From the NCBI GenBank assembly GCA_021186555.1, contig JAJKFL010000010.1, positions 23,814,679-23,878,678 on the forward strand: a DNA stretch of 64,000 nt. Reading direction: 5' to 3'. This document shows, piece by piece, positions 22,927-34,739 of this stretch; the stretch's first letter is position 1, and each line of letters begins with the position of its first letter. The notes beneath the pieces are model-generated. The model was not told the DNA's origin, ran no database searches, and saw only the letters and a list, made by a program, of their open reading frames with translations. The stretch is from Reticulitermes speratus (taxonomy: Eukaryota; Arthropoda; Insecta; Blattodea; Rhinotermitidae). The translations under genes and the position numbers were made by a program.

Positions 22927-23200
22927 TACTGCGCTACAAGCCGGAAGGTCGCGGGTTCGATTCCCGATTATGTCATTGGCATTTGTCATTGACATAATCC
23001 TTCCGGTCGCACTATGTCCCTGGGGTCGACTCAGCCTCTAACAGAAATGAGTACCAGGAATATCTCCTGGGGCTAAAGGCGGCCGTTGCGTAGGGCTGAC
23101 AACCTTACCACCTTCATGTGCCGATTGTGTAGAAGTTCTGGGAGCCTCAACCTGCTGGAACCCTAAGGGCTGTCCAGGGATAGCGTTACCTTTACGTTTA
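22927..23200 (+). mobile_element. tRNA-derived SINE, family 3, copy 1
   Basis: The head ACTGCGCTACAAGCCGGAAG carries the box B GCGGGTTCGATTCCCG. The body has CTGGGGTCGACTCAGCCTCT and the tail GGGAGCCTCAACCTGCTGGA. A second copy is at 51487-51733, about 75-80 percent alike by eye. Confidence 0.85.
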
Positions 23201-24146
23201 TTACTCTGTATTATTAATAATAATTAACACCTCTCCATACCTGCTTCAGTCTCCGGCAGTCTTACCACATTGATTGCATTAGTGATACTGACATTCCATT
23301 ATAATCGGCTTTTGTTATGGAATCAATATCTTTTTTTATTGTAACTTGTCTTTTATATTTTCGTTTTTTTTAATATTTGCGTGTATGTGATGTCTGTCCA
23401 CGTAAGGGGATTTGTTGCTTCAGTTCTGACTTTTGACCTTTGCAAATTTCGGAGAATAATGTTGTGTACAAAGCTTCCCAATTAAAATATTTAAATACAT
23501 ATTTTTTCTGTATACAAAATAGCAGCATGACTTAAGTTCGTTATATGGCATTACAGACACGAGGTCTTGCCTTTGTTCCAGAAGTGAATCTCGTAATGTT
23601 ATTGTCATAACTGAGAGTTTTATGGCTTAAATATTCAGTTAATTGTGTAATGTAGACGTAAGAAAGAATTTTAATGTTCTAATGTCACGATTTTGTATAA
23701 ATATTCTTAGAAAATTCAAGTAACTTCGGAATACAGACAATAGTAAATTAAATGAGGATTAAACGTGGATGTTAGCTGCAAGTTTGTGCACAATCACTTG
23801 AGGAATCACAAGAATATTATAACTCTGTATTTCACTGTTTACAAACCAACGAAATTCACTTCACTTTCACTTTTATTATGTATTAATCAACTCCTACATA
23901 TGTTTCGGTCTTATGTAAGGCCATCTTCAGGGGTTCATAAACTACGTTCATTTTACATCCAATATTACGTCTGTCATTATAACTAGTGCAATATATTTGT
24001 ATATAAGTTACAGTCACAAAGTCAGAATTTGAAGTATATATAAAGATTCTGAGTATAAAAAATCCTTAAAATTCGTCAATATTTGTGTTGAAATGGTAAA
24101 ATTATTTATTTATATTTATTGTCACTGCTTAAAACGAAACAAATAC
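23201..24146. other. Intron 4 sequence, unassigned
   Basis: AT-rich. A TATGTTTCGGTCTTATGTAA / GGCCATCTTCAGGGG segment at about 23898-23940 resembles one arm of the foldback elements at 42628 and 34740. No coding signal. Confidence 0.45.
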
Positions 24147-24395
24147 AGTCGAACTCAATTATAACGTCATTAAGGGTCCTGAATATTTTGTGTCGTTATA
24201 AACGAGTGTCGTTATAACCGAGGAGTATAATGTTATGGTTAATGAGGTGGCCTAGGCCCCCAAGGGGCTGTCGAGCCATTAAAAGAAGTAACGTTACGGT
24301 TAAGAGTGAGGAATTCATTGGTACCACAGAATATCTGACGCTATAGACGAGGTGTCGTATAAACCGATGTCGTTATAAACGGGTTCTACTGTATT
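24147..24395. mobile_element. pogo/Tigger-like MITE copy 1, with nested SINE tail
   Basis: Terminal inverted repeats TACAGTCGAACTCAATTATA and, at the right, TATAAACGGGTTCTACTGTA share the CAGT-G-A-C-C...TTATAACG form of pogo/Tigger ends, with TA at each edge. The interior matches the copy at 39238-39425 except for about 60 extra bases at about 24237-24295. These are a family 1 SINE tail flanked by GTTATGGTTAA and GTTACGGTTAA. Confidence 0.8.
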
Positions 24396-24424
24396 TTGCC
24401 AATTGTTTGGTTTGTCTTTGGTTT

Positions 24425-24590
24425 CCATGCTCCAGAACGACTAAACTAACTTCATGGAGAAGAGTCATTTTTGAGAAACTGATAGTTCCTTAGCGAGTCA
24501 AGGAATTTCCCACATTTTAGGGAAATCGCAGGTGTGTTACCGTGCTCATAAGGGCCCATTACATGTTCCTCCTATCATGATTTTACTGCG
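24425..24590 (+). mobile_element. Fragment of the dispersed LINE-like repeat
   Basis: ACTAAACTAACTTCATGGAG to AAGGGCCCATTACATGTTCC parallels the copies at 50924 and 56777, strongly diverged. Confidence 0.5.
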
Positions 24591-24808
24591 CGGTACGAAC
24601 TGATCGTACAGGATCAGTCTACAAACATCTTAACACCATAATTTTCCTTTGTTCGTTTTAATAAAATTTCTCATAAAATTCTTCCCTCCCGTTACGCGTA
24701 ACAACCGTTGTGTTACGCAATAAGACGTGTGTGCCCTATTTCTGACTTTAATTTTACACCGAGTAAAAGCGTGGGAAAAGGAAAATACATAATTTATTTT
24801 TCTTTCAG

Positions 24809-24888
24809 AGTTGATAGAAATGAGGTGAGCTTCAAAGTTGAACTCAACGATTTAGGGCTAAATGCATCAGACGTGGCTAAGAAAATTG
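24809..24888 (+). CDS. IA-2: IA-2 exon 5 in window: ectodomain beta strand and helix
   Basis: Acceptor TCTTTCAG, donor GTGAGT, 80 nt. It reads VDRNEVSFKVELNDLGLNAS and then DVAKKIG after a split Lys codon. This corresponds to the vertebrate segment with the TFRIRHNEQNLSLADVTQQAG pattern: strand, turn, then a helix opened by a Ser/Asn-Ala-Asp cap. Phases on both sides fit exons 4 and 6. Confidence 0.92.
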
Positions 24889-25236
24889 GTGAGTGCCCAA
24901 TAATTTATGTCATTACTAAGGTAATTGTAAAATTGAGTTATAATTTTACGATGTAATGATAGCTCGCTTATGGTGCAGCTACAGTGGCCTTATTTAGCTG
25001 TCTAAATGTACGGTTCCTCCATTAAGTGGAGTGCCTCACTAACCTAATCGCGTTTTCCACGGATATAATACGTCTCTAAAATTTCTATAAAGGTACAATT
25101 ATATCTCAATGTCCTTCAAGGCATCACATGGTGAGAGCATTGTAGATATTGTGCATAATACACGGTGCATTTTATGTTTATTGTAATATTTGTCGTTTGT
25201 TTAGCGACTCCTTCACTATTTTGATTTATATGGTCG

Positions 25237-28200
25237 TTGTTAGATGAATGAGTATGGAGCATTGGTGGAATGATACTGACAGGGGAAACTGAAGTACTGG
25301 GAGAAAAACATTATACAGCGTGGGTGGTAGATGAGTGAATGAGTATGGAGCATTGGTGGAATGATACTGACAGGGGAAACTGAAGTACTGGGAGAAAAAC
25401 ATTATACAGCGTGGTGGTAGATGAGTGAATGAGTATGGAGCATTGGTGGAATGATACTGACAGGGGAAAACTGAAGTACTGGGAGAAAAACATTATACAG
25501 CGTGGGTGGTAGATGAGTGAATGAGTATGGAGCATTGGTGGAATGATACTGACAGGGGAAAACTGAAGTACTGGGAGAAAAACATTATACAGCGTGGGTG
25601 GTAGATGATGAATGAGTATGGAGCATTGGTGGAATGATACTGACAGGGGAAAACTGAAGTACTGGGAGAAAAACATTATACAGCGTTGGTGGTAGATGTA
25701 TGAATGAGTATGGAGCATTGGTGGAATGATACTGACAGGGGAAAACTGAAGTACTGGGAGAAAAACATTATACAGCGTGGGTGGTAGATGAGTGAATGAG
25801 TATGGAGCATTGGTGGAATGATACTGACAGGGGAAAACTGAAGTACTGGGAGAAAAACATTATACAGCGTGGGTGGTAGATGAGTGAATGAGTATGGAGC
25901 ATTGGTGGAATGATACTGACAGGGGAAACTGAAGTACTGGGAGAAAAACATTATACAGCGTGGGTGGTAGATGATGAATGAGTATGGAGCATTGGTGGAA
26001 TGATACTGACAGGGGAAAACTGAAGTACTGGGAGAAAAACATTATACAGCGTGGGTGGTAGATGTAGTGAATGAGTATGGAGCATTGGTGGAATGATACT
26101 GACAGGGGAAACTGAAGTACTGGGAGAAAACATTATACAGCGTGGGTGGTAGATGATGAATGAGTATGGAGCATTGGTGGAATGATACTGACAGGGGAAA
26201 CTGAAGTACTGGGAGAAAACATTATACAGCGTTGGTGGTAGATGTATGAATGAGTATGGAGCATTGGTGGAATGATACTGACAGGGGAAAACTGAAGTAC
26301 TGGGAGAAAAACATTATACAGCGTGGGTGGTAGATGAGTGAATGAGTATGGAGCATTGGTGGAATGATACTGACAGGGGAAACTGAAGTACTGGGAGAAA
26401 AACATTATACAGCGTTGGTGGTAGATGTATGAATGAGTATGGAGCATTGGTGGAATGATACTGACAGGGGAAAACTGAAGTACTGGGAGAAAAACATTAT
26501 ACAGCGTGGGTGGTAGATGAGTGAATGAGTATGGAGCATTGGTGGAATGATACTGACAGGGGAAAACTGAAGTACTGGGAGAAAAACATTATACAGCGTT
26601 GGTGGTAGATGTATGAATGAGTATGGAGCATTGGTGGAATGATACTGACAGGGGAAAACTGAAGTACTGGGAGAAAAACATTATACAGCGTTGGTGGTAG
26701 ATGTATGAATGAGTATGGAGCATTGGTGGAATGATACTGACAGGGGAAAACTGAAGTACTGGGAGAGAAACATTATACAGCGTTGGTGGTAGATGTATGA
26801 ATGTGTATGGAGCATTGGTGGAATGATACTGACAGGGGAAAACTGAAGTACTGGGAGAGAAACATTATACAGCGTTGGTGGTAGATGTATGAATGTATGG
26901 AGCATTGGTGGAATGATACTGACAGGGGAAACTGAAGTACTGGGAGAGAAACATTATACAGCGTTGGTGGTAGATGTATGAATGAGTATGGAGCATGGTG
27001 GAATGATACTGACAGGGGAAAACTGAAGTACTGGGAGAGAAAACATTATACAGCGTGGTGGTAGATGATGAATGAGTATGGAGCATTGGTGGAATGATAC
27101 TGACAGGGGAAACTGAAGTACTGGTAGAAAACATTATACAGCGTTGGTGGTAGATGTATGAATGAGTATGGAGCATTGGTGGAATGATCACTGACAGGGG
27201 AAACTGAAGTACTGGGAGAGAAAACATTATACAGCGTCGGTGGTAGATGTATGAATGAGTATGGAGCATTGGTGGAATGATACTGACAGGGGAAAACTGA
27301 AGTACTGGGAAGAAAACATTATACAGCGTTGGTGGTAGATGAATGAATGTGTATGGAGCATTGGTGAATGATACTGACAGGGGAAAACTGAAGTACTGGG
27401 AGAAAAACATTATACAGCGTTGGTGGTAGATGAATGAATGAGTATGGAGCATTGGTGGAATGATACTGACAGGGGAAAACTGAAGTACTGGGAGAAAAAC
27501 ATTATACAGCGTTGGTGGTAGATGTATGAATGAGTTGGAGCATTGGTGGAATGATACTGACAGGGGAAAACTGAAGTACTGGGAGAGAAACATTATACAG
27601 TGTTGGTGGTAGATGTATGAATGAGTATGGAGCATTGGTGGAATGATACTGACAGGGGAAAACTGAAGTACTGGGAGAGAAACACTTATACAGCGTTGGT
27701 GGTAGATGAATGAATGAGTATGGAGCATTGGTGGAATGATACTGACAGGGGAAAACTGAAGTCTGGGAGAGAAACATTATACAGCGTTGGTGGTAGATGT
27801 ATGAATGAGTTGGAGCATTGGTGGAATGATACTGACAGGGAGAAACTGAAGTACTGGGAGAGAAACATTATACAGGTTGGTGGTAGATGTATGAATGAGT
27901 TGGAGCATGGTGGAATGATACTGACAGGGGAAACTAAAGTACTGGGAGAAAAACATTATACATCGTTGGTGGTAGATGTATGAATGAGTATGGAGCATTG
28001 GTGGAATGATACTGACAGGGGAAAACTGAAGTACTGGGAGAGAAACATTATACAGTGTTGGTGGTAGATGAATGAATGAGTATGGAGCATGGTGGAATGA
28101 TACTGACAGGGGAAACTGAAGTACTGGGAGAGAAACATTATACAGCGTCGGTGGTAGATGATGAATGAGTATGGAGCAATGGTGGAATGATACTGACAGG

Positions 28201-29405
28201 GGAAACTGAAGTACTGGGAGAGAAACATTATACAGCGTTGGTGGTAGATGAATGAATGAGTATGGAGCATTGGTGGAATGATACTGACAGGGGAAACTGA
28301 AGTACTGGGAGAGAAACATTATACAGCGTGGTGGTAGATGAATGAATGAGTATGGAGCAATTGGTGGAATGATACTGACAGGGGAAACTGAAGTACTGGG
28401 AGAGAAACATTATACAGCGTTGGTGGTAGATGAATGAATGAGTGTGGAGCCATTGGTGAAATGATACTGACAGGGGAAACTGAAGTACTGGGAGAGAAAC
28501 ATTATACAGCGTTGGTGGTAGATGTATGAATGAGTATGGAGCATTGGTGAATGATACTGACAGGGGAAACTGAAGTACTGGGAGAGAAACATTATACAGC
28601 GTTGGTGGTAGATGTATGAATGAGTTGGAGCATTGGTGGAATGATACTGACAGGGGAAACTGAAGTACTGGGAGAGAAACATTATACAGCGTTGGTGGTA
28701 GATGATGAATGAGTATGGAGCATTGGTGGAATGATACTGACAGGGGAAAACTGAAGTGCGGGAGAGAAACATTATACAGCGTTGGTGGTAGATGAATGAA
28801 TGAGTTGGAGCATGGTGGAATGATACTGACAGGGAGAAACTGAAGTACTGGGAGAGAAACATTATACAGCGTTGGTGGTAGATGTATGAATGAGTAGTGG
28901 AGCATTGGTGGAATGATACTGACAGGGGAAAACTGAAGTCCGGGAGAGAAACATTATACAGCGTTGGTGGTAGATGTATGAATGAGTATGGAGCATTGGT
29001 GGAATGATACTGACAGGGAGAAACTGAAGTACTGGGAGAGAAACATTATACAGCGTTGGTGGTAGATGTATGAATGAGTATGGAGCATTGGTGAAATGAT
29101 ACTGACAGGGGAAACTGAAGTACTGGGAGAGAAACATTATACAGCGTTGGTGGTAGATGTATGAATGAGTATGGAGCATTGGTGAAATGATACTGACAGG
29201 GGAAACTGAAGTACTGGGAGAGAAACATTATACAGCGTTGGTGGTAGATGAATGAATGAGTATGGAGCATTGGTGGAATGATACTGACAGGGGAAACTGA
29301 AGTACTGGGAGAGAAACATTATACAGCGTTGGTGGTAGATGGATGAATGAGTATGGAGCATTGGTGGAATGATACTGACAGGGGAAAACTGAAGTACTGG
29401 GAGAA
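25237..29405 (-). repeat. 91-bp SINE-derived satellite, array 2, about 46 copies
   Basis: Same 91-bp unit as at 10351-17903. In the left third most units read GGGAGAAAAACATT and GTGGGTGGTAGATGAGTGAATG, and two unit types alternate irregularly. Toward the right GGGAGAGAAAC and TTGGTGGTAG dominate. The last unit (29340-29405) keeps GGGAGAAAAAC and then, instead of ATTATACAGCG, continues without a break into CTGTATCAGTGCCACTTTGT, which is SINE body. Minus-strand open frames inside are artefacts. Confidence 0.97.
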
Positions 29406-29505
29406 AAACCTGTATCAGTGCCACTTTGTCCACCACAAATCTCACGTGCATTGAACCGAGGCCTCCGCGGTAGGAGGCCGGCGACTAACAGTCTTAGCCA
29501 TGTCA
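29340..29505 (-). mobile_element. tRNA-derived SINE (family 4), minus strand: source of the 91-bp satellite
   Basis: The minus strand reads ATGGCTAAGACTGTTAGTCG, CCGCGGAGGCCTCGGTTCAA, GTGAGATTTGTGGTGGACAA, AGTGGCACTGATACAGG, and then the satellite unit. The plus-strand copy at 40319-40603 has the same order with a cleaner box B (GGGTTCGATCC). Here box B is mutated (CGGTTCAATGC). Confidence 0.9.
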
Positions 29506-29509
29506 CAGC

Positions 29510-30070
29510 CTTACATAACTTTGCATATCAATGTTAATGTAATTTTTATTTCCGAAGTACCTTTGTGTTTCTTAATACGTTTCTGTATCGCTCGCAATAA
29601 GAATTCAGCAATGTCTGTGTTTCGCCTCACGAGGTCTATCACATTCTGCATCGCCTTGTGATAATTAACCATTGAATTTCAAGTCTGTCACGGTTTCTCC
29701 GAATTCTATGAAATTTCAAATTATACAACAACAATTACATTTGTTATGTTGCGAATTTAGATTACAGTAACCTTGACCTACCGCAAGGGGAAGTATGATG
29801 AGGAACGTTTTTCGTAAGATAGAGGAATCAGGGAAAGGGATTAAGCTGACATTCTAATATGCAAATGGAATTGCTTGAAATTATTTCCTACAAAAATGCC
29901 TTAGATAGTCTGAAGCATTTGTAATATGTGGAAGCATAACGTATTTGTATTTAAAGGACATGTAAATGCTTGTGACGTCTTGAGACGCAGTCCTTTGTTA
30001 CAACTGTCAAGTCCCAACCGTCCTCCCTCCGTCACTCATAACATTTCATCAACATCTCTTGTTCGATGTT
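29510..30070. other. Intron 5 spacer, unassigned
   Basis: AT-rich, with no recognised repeat or gene. Confidence 0.5.
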
Positions 30071-30073
30071 ACA

Positions 30074-30321
30074 TACCGCGTGTCCCAAGAGTCGCTTTAC
30101 GGAGATTATAATCACGTTACAGGGAAACGCCATGTTTATTTATAAATCGGTGATTAGTACATATGAAATGTGCATTGAAGTGAGTGTAAACAATGTAAAT
30201 GTGAACAATTTATGTAGCTCCTTACTGCCACTCTGTGCCACTGGTTGGCTGTAAATAAAGTGGTGTCTCCGTGGGTCGTGAGTATAATCTAGGCAGACGG
30301 AGTTTTAGGACACCCTGTATA
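30074..30321. mobile_element. Mariner-like MITE, 248 bp
   Basis: The left end TACCGCGTGTCCCAAGAGTC and the reverse complement of the right end, TATACAGGGTGTCCTAAAAC, form a terminal inverted repeat with the GTGTCCYAA core of many Tc1/mariner-type MITEs. TA lies at both borders. There is no coding sequence inside. Confidence 0.65.
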
Positions 30322-30446
30322 CTACATATTCTCGAAACAACCCCCCCCCCTCCCGCCCACAATAGCACAGATTCGGAACGTACATGCTGATTGTTGTATA
30401 GACCTTCAAAAATGTTATTTTAACTAATTGAAATAATTTTTTGCAG

Positions 30447-30514
30447 AGACAATCAAGGACGAGCTGAAGAAGAGACTTAACATTGACGTAACGACAGCCG
30501 GTGTGGGGAACAAG
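30447..30514 (+). CDS. IA-2: IA-2 exon 6 in window: end of juxtamembrane ectodomain
   Basis: Acceptor TTTTTTGCAG, donor GTAAGA, 68 nt. With the G from exon 5 it reads ETIKDELKKRLNIDVTTAGV and then GNK, ending in phase 0. The NIDVTTAGVG segment matches the position of the vertebrate LQILQTGVG motif, the last strand before the membrane stalk. A foldback MITE starts about 90 bp after the donor. Confidence 0.92.
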
Positions 30515-30605
30515 GTAAGACGGACGGAGCTTAAACTGCAAAAGAGTATTTCACATTTATAACCATTTCAAACATTTACACTTAAAACACGCAACATGTT
30601 TCGAC

Positions 30606-30800
30606 ACAGATTTTGAGGTTACCGTAGCGGTGTTGATGAAGATTCAGTATGTTGTTATATGACGCTGTGTCGTTGGGTGAATAATTCCCGACGTTTCGAA
30701 AGTATCGTAATGCCTTTATCTTGAGGGTAAATTATTCTTCTTCCGCTGCTTGACCTCGAATATGAGGGCACTGTGGTCGTTCGAAACGTCGATAAATACG
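30606..30800. repeat. Foldback MITE, family B, diverged copy
   Basis: TTTTGAGGTTACCGTAGCGG at the left; a core with CCCGACGTTTCGAAAGTATC and its inverted partner CGTTCGAAACGTCGATAAAT. The layout follows the family B copies listed below. Confidence 0.6.
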
Positions 30801-31849
30801 CAACAAGTAGAGACGGTCCTCAATCAATGACCTCTGTTTCCCATACATTTTCTATAACATCGCGATTGTTACTGTGGAAAGAGTAGTGCGTTTGTTTTAA
30901 AGAAAAACACGCAAAATTACCTGAGACCGCAGACATGACACTTTTTAGGTCAGGTGCATTGGATACATTATATGGCCATAACAGGGCTGAAATAAGAAAA
31001 TAATGAATGAAATTACTGTGGATTATAGAAGCAACTGGATACAAAATTTGTTAAGATCGAAGGATACACGTACTTCCATGTTAGTGTCTGTATAAATTCC
31101 GGCAACTTATAAGGAGACCCCCGCTTTTGTGTGCCGCTATTTTAGAAAAAAAAAACTCACTTTCTATTCGATCTCACCACGTACAAAATGCTGGTAATTA
31201 ATAGAAGGTACTGTGTATGGAACGTAGTGTAGACGTCGCGGTACGCCTACCTCATGCGGCAACTTCTCCGTCACATCTGCTGTGCATGTAGTCTAATTGA
31301 ACAACTGCAGGCAAATACGTCCGTCTTGTGTCAATAGACTAATGTGATATATATGTCAGGACTGTGGGTCAGCAGACTGGTGTACTCGCCCAGTAATATC
31401 AGGGGGGGGGGGGGGCACTGGGTAATCCCTTCGCCTATTTTTACTTATGTTTATTGAACGACGCTGGCAATGACTCAGATTGTAGAATTCATTACATCGT
31501 TTTAACGCAGACATATGATTTGACACATGACATCTTTAGTGCTGTAAGGCCTGCTTGTAAGGCAACGGACACACAGCACAGAGATATCACGCGTGGAATT
31601 AACATCGCGTACCACAGCCAGGGGTGTCCACCGTACAGAACTAGAAGTGATTTGCAAGACAGATGTTTGGAGACAGACTTTTATATATTTTTTATACTTC
31701 ACAACAATATATTTTAATATCACATATAATTTAAACTATATAATATTGTTGGTAATATATGTAACTACTGCTGTGAATAACTAAAGAGCAGATTTCAATT
31801 TCAAATTGAAAATAACGGGCCATACTTCTGCCATAAACGTTTCTACAGA
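30801..31849. other. Intron 6, unassigned
   Basis: AT-rich, with a 15-base G run at about 31403-31417. Short open frames have no recognised motif. Confidence 0.45.
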
Positions 31850-31976
31850 GTGTCTCTTTTATCTTTTATCTGAGCACGACAGCTATGACAGGATATGCCG
31901 GCGGTTGTACTGTCTCTATGCGATAAAGGTGCATTTTTTCGGGAAAACGATAAAAGAAACGCCCTGTAGTAGAGCA
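31849..31976. mobile_element. Short mariner-like MITE, copy 1
   Basis: TACAGAGTGTCTCTTTTATC at the left and GATAAAAGAAACGCCCTGTA at the right are inverted copies of each other with TA at each border. A second copy is at 52591-52719. Confidence 0.75.
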
Positions 31977-32729
31977 CTGTGCTCTTCTTTGGACCCAAAT
32001 GAATCTTATTTTCAGATAAGTTGTGGACACAGCACAACCATATGTTTTAAGCTTGCAATCAGTTTATCAACCGACGTGAGCGTAATGTCGTATCTGATTG
32101 TGGTATTGAAAGTAGGAAAGCAAAACTAATAGGGATTTTCGACTCGCTCCAAAAGGTAGAGTAAAAAAATAAAAAAATAAAAACAGACCATCCCAGCTGG
32201 TAAAATAGGCTAACGTTAAATTACCTCGAATTGGACGATAAGAAATGGGAGCAGTTCGCATATGAACGCACAAACAAGCGTCATGCCTTTTCTGCACCCC
32301 CCTCCATGCGTGCCCCGCCCCTTTTTTTTGTTTTGCAAATCTTTCTATTTTTCTGATTGGTTACTAAGGTACTGCAGCTTCTCCCCTCCAGCGCCTGCCT
32401 GCGCTCATCTATTTTGAAAACGATATACTTTTCGTATTTCCTGACATTTTACGAGGAAACTTGAATTGATCAATAAAAGGTGGGACCTGTTGAACCCCCC
32501 TACTTTGCTACCTGTTGCTATATCTACCGCTGCACAAGGGGGTTGCGACATTAGTCGTACAGACACGATGACGTCGACAGGTCGGCAGACAGCAAGGTTG
32601 GCGCCTTCAACACCTTCAGGTAGAGTTGGTCTACATAAAGCTATTTTCTTGTCGCATGGGTACTGAGTACCTTGCCTTGTAATTGGCAGGTCTCAGATTT
32701 GTTACCGCGAGTCTAGTCACGCCTCGGCT
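31977..32729. other. Intron 6, unassigned
   Basis: No recognised gene or repeat. Confidence 0.45.
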
Positions 32730-32966
32730 GGCTAAAAATATCGATTTTGTTTTTACGTTGCATTCACCGTGCATTTTGTTTAATTGAACAATTTATACCA
32801 ACAAATGCACACAGACATACATCGCATTTATTTGAGTTCGATTGGCGATGTAATGCACGCCGAAATGCGTATGTGGGAAAACTATTCAATTAATAAGAAC
32901 TATTGACATTATATGTCTGTGTGCTTTTGTTGGCTATAAATTGTTTCAATAAAAATATCGATGTTT
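32730..32966. repeat. Inverted repeat with arms of about 40 bp
   Basis: Left arm ATTGAACAATTTATACCAAC followed by AAATGCACACAGACATACAT (about 32782-32821). Right arm ATATGTCTGTGTGCTTTTGT followed by TGGCTATAAATTGTTTCAAT (about 32912-32950). AAAATATCGAT lies outside both arms. It is probably the remnant of a foldback element. Confidence 0.75.
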
Positions 32967-33529
32967 ATAATATCTTGCTTTCTTTGAAAGAAGTGTATAA
33001 AATTCAGTCATTGTGGTGATATCATGTTTGTCATTTTCCGTGGTTAATTAATGAAACTGTTAAACGGATTAGAATTGAAATTATCATTGGAGTTATCTTT
33101 AAAAGTTATTGAGCAAGTACGATTCTCTTAATATTGACCCAGTACGAAATCAGCTTTATTTAAAGCTCAATTATAGCTTCATAAATGTTCTCAAAAACAC
33201 GCCTTGTCAATTAAATGGTTTGTCCGTTTCTAATAGGTTTCATTTAGAGTACAAATCCTGTATATTAAAACTTATGTTTTGTATAGTTAAATTATATAAT
33301 TTAATCTGTCGGTCCTAATTACAGTAATACTTCATGCTCTTCCTCAGTCCTCTGTCGTTTGTCTACTTATATATTTTATCTTATATAAAAATTGACCCAG
33401 GTTTCTCAGTTATGACTATAAACTATGACTTGTAATTTGTATTTTGTGGCTTATGGTTGGTATTCAAGATGTTTGAAATTGTATTATGATTTTAGTGTGA
33501 TTCTTAATACGCTTTCTATGTTTTGTATA

Positions 33530-33937
33530 GTTAGTTAGTTAGTTACTTCCTGTCGCTCCTTGCGGAGCTATGGCCTCCTTTCAGAGGTTTCTTGGTCTGG
33601 AAGTGTGCATTCTGTAGTGAGTGACCAGTCCACTGACCTGCACAAGTTCTACTCATCCTGATATGACTGCCAGAGCCATCTAGCAGTCAATCAGGAGACT
33701 TGGGTGAGAAATGGCCGCTGAATTTTGCTTACGAAACATCTCTATTCATGCCCGTAAGGTTCTTTTACATGCCGTAAATCTACGACATCGGGACCGACGG
33801 CTTTACTTCCCCTCCGAAGGGAAGTTGTGCTACGGATTTTTATCACCATTAAAAAATCCATCGACCTCGGCCGGGATTGAACCCGCGAACCTTGGGTCCA
33901 GTGGCGAGCACGCTAACCACTAGTCCACCGAGGGCGA
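33530..33937 (-). mobile_element. tRNA-derived SINE (family 5) with 14-bp target duplication
   Basis: The head at the right end, on the minus strand, reads CCCTCGGTGGACTAGTGGTT, AGCGTGCTCGCC and the box B GCGGGTTCAATCCCGG. The centre contains ATCGGGACCGACGGCTTTAC TTCCC. The 3' end is a run of TAAC repeats (33530-33546). Both sides carry CTATGTTTTGTATA (33516-33529 and 33938-33951), a perfect 14-bp target-site duplication. Confidence 0.92.
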
Positions 33938-34340
33938 CTATGTTTTGTATACAGATTTGATTCTGTGTGTGTTGTTATTTGTCTTGTTTGTTTCTGTTTG
34001 TATATTGTACTGTTGTGACTTGTGTCATATCCGGCTGTCTTATGACAGGTTGTATGCTTTCAGTACAGTTAATTTCTTGCAAGCTGCCTCCTTATGCAAA
34101 TTAATCAAAATTCATAAGTTTTTCTCTACAGCTTTGCGTTTCCGTACACTTTAGTGATATATAATTATCATTCTGTTCCTCTCTACGTACAGATACGTTC
34201 CCCTTTCATTACCTTCCCCAATTCCCAACCCCCAGTATGCTACCCCATTTCTTTCCTCCTACTGCAGGATGACACGTCAGTCCTTTAAATGAAACACTTT
34301 CTTCGGTGTAAATTTTGCGCCAGTTTTCGGTCTTTAACAT

Positions 34341-34739
34341 CAGGGGCGCGCCAAGGTGGGGGGGGGGGCTACAGCGCGTCCCCTCCAAACCTTCCAAAAT
34401 CGAAATTTTAAAATTAGATTTTGTAGATATTACGATATTAAAAGTTTTACGTGATTTACCCTTCTGCCGAAATCAGCCACTGAAATCAGCTGATGACTGT
34501 ACATTAGAATTTTGAAAAATAAATTAATAAAATTAAAAAAACAACAAGATAGGACACTGTGATTGAGTGATGGAACATGTAGTTATAGTTTGTATGTATA
34601 TAGATGTAGTTGCAGACAGTTATGTTGTGCTTACGACATGATTTTTATAACATAATTTTTAAAATCAAACAAATTATATATAGCCTCAGGGTCAGCCCCC
34701 TCCAAGGAAAAATTCTGGTTGCGCACCTGTTTAACATTA
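34341..34739. mobile_element. hAT-like MITE, copy 1 (399 bp) with 8-bp target duplication
   Basis: The ends CAGGGGCGCGCCAAGG and (inverted) CAGGTGCGCAACCAG are terminal repeats. TTTAACAT flanks both sides (34333-34340 and 34740-34747), the 8-bp duplication expected of hAT elements. The interior is AT-rich and non-coding. It is about 85 percent alike by eye to the copy at 37569. Confidence 0.88.

Noticed and set aside
25311-29506. The same type of minus-strand open frames in the second satellite array
   Set aside because: Same satellite artefact; they follow array 2 and the adjoining SINE.
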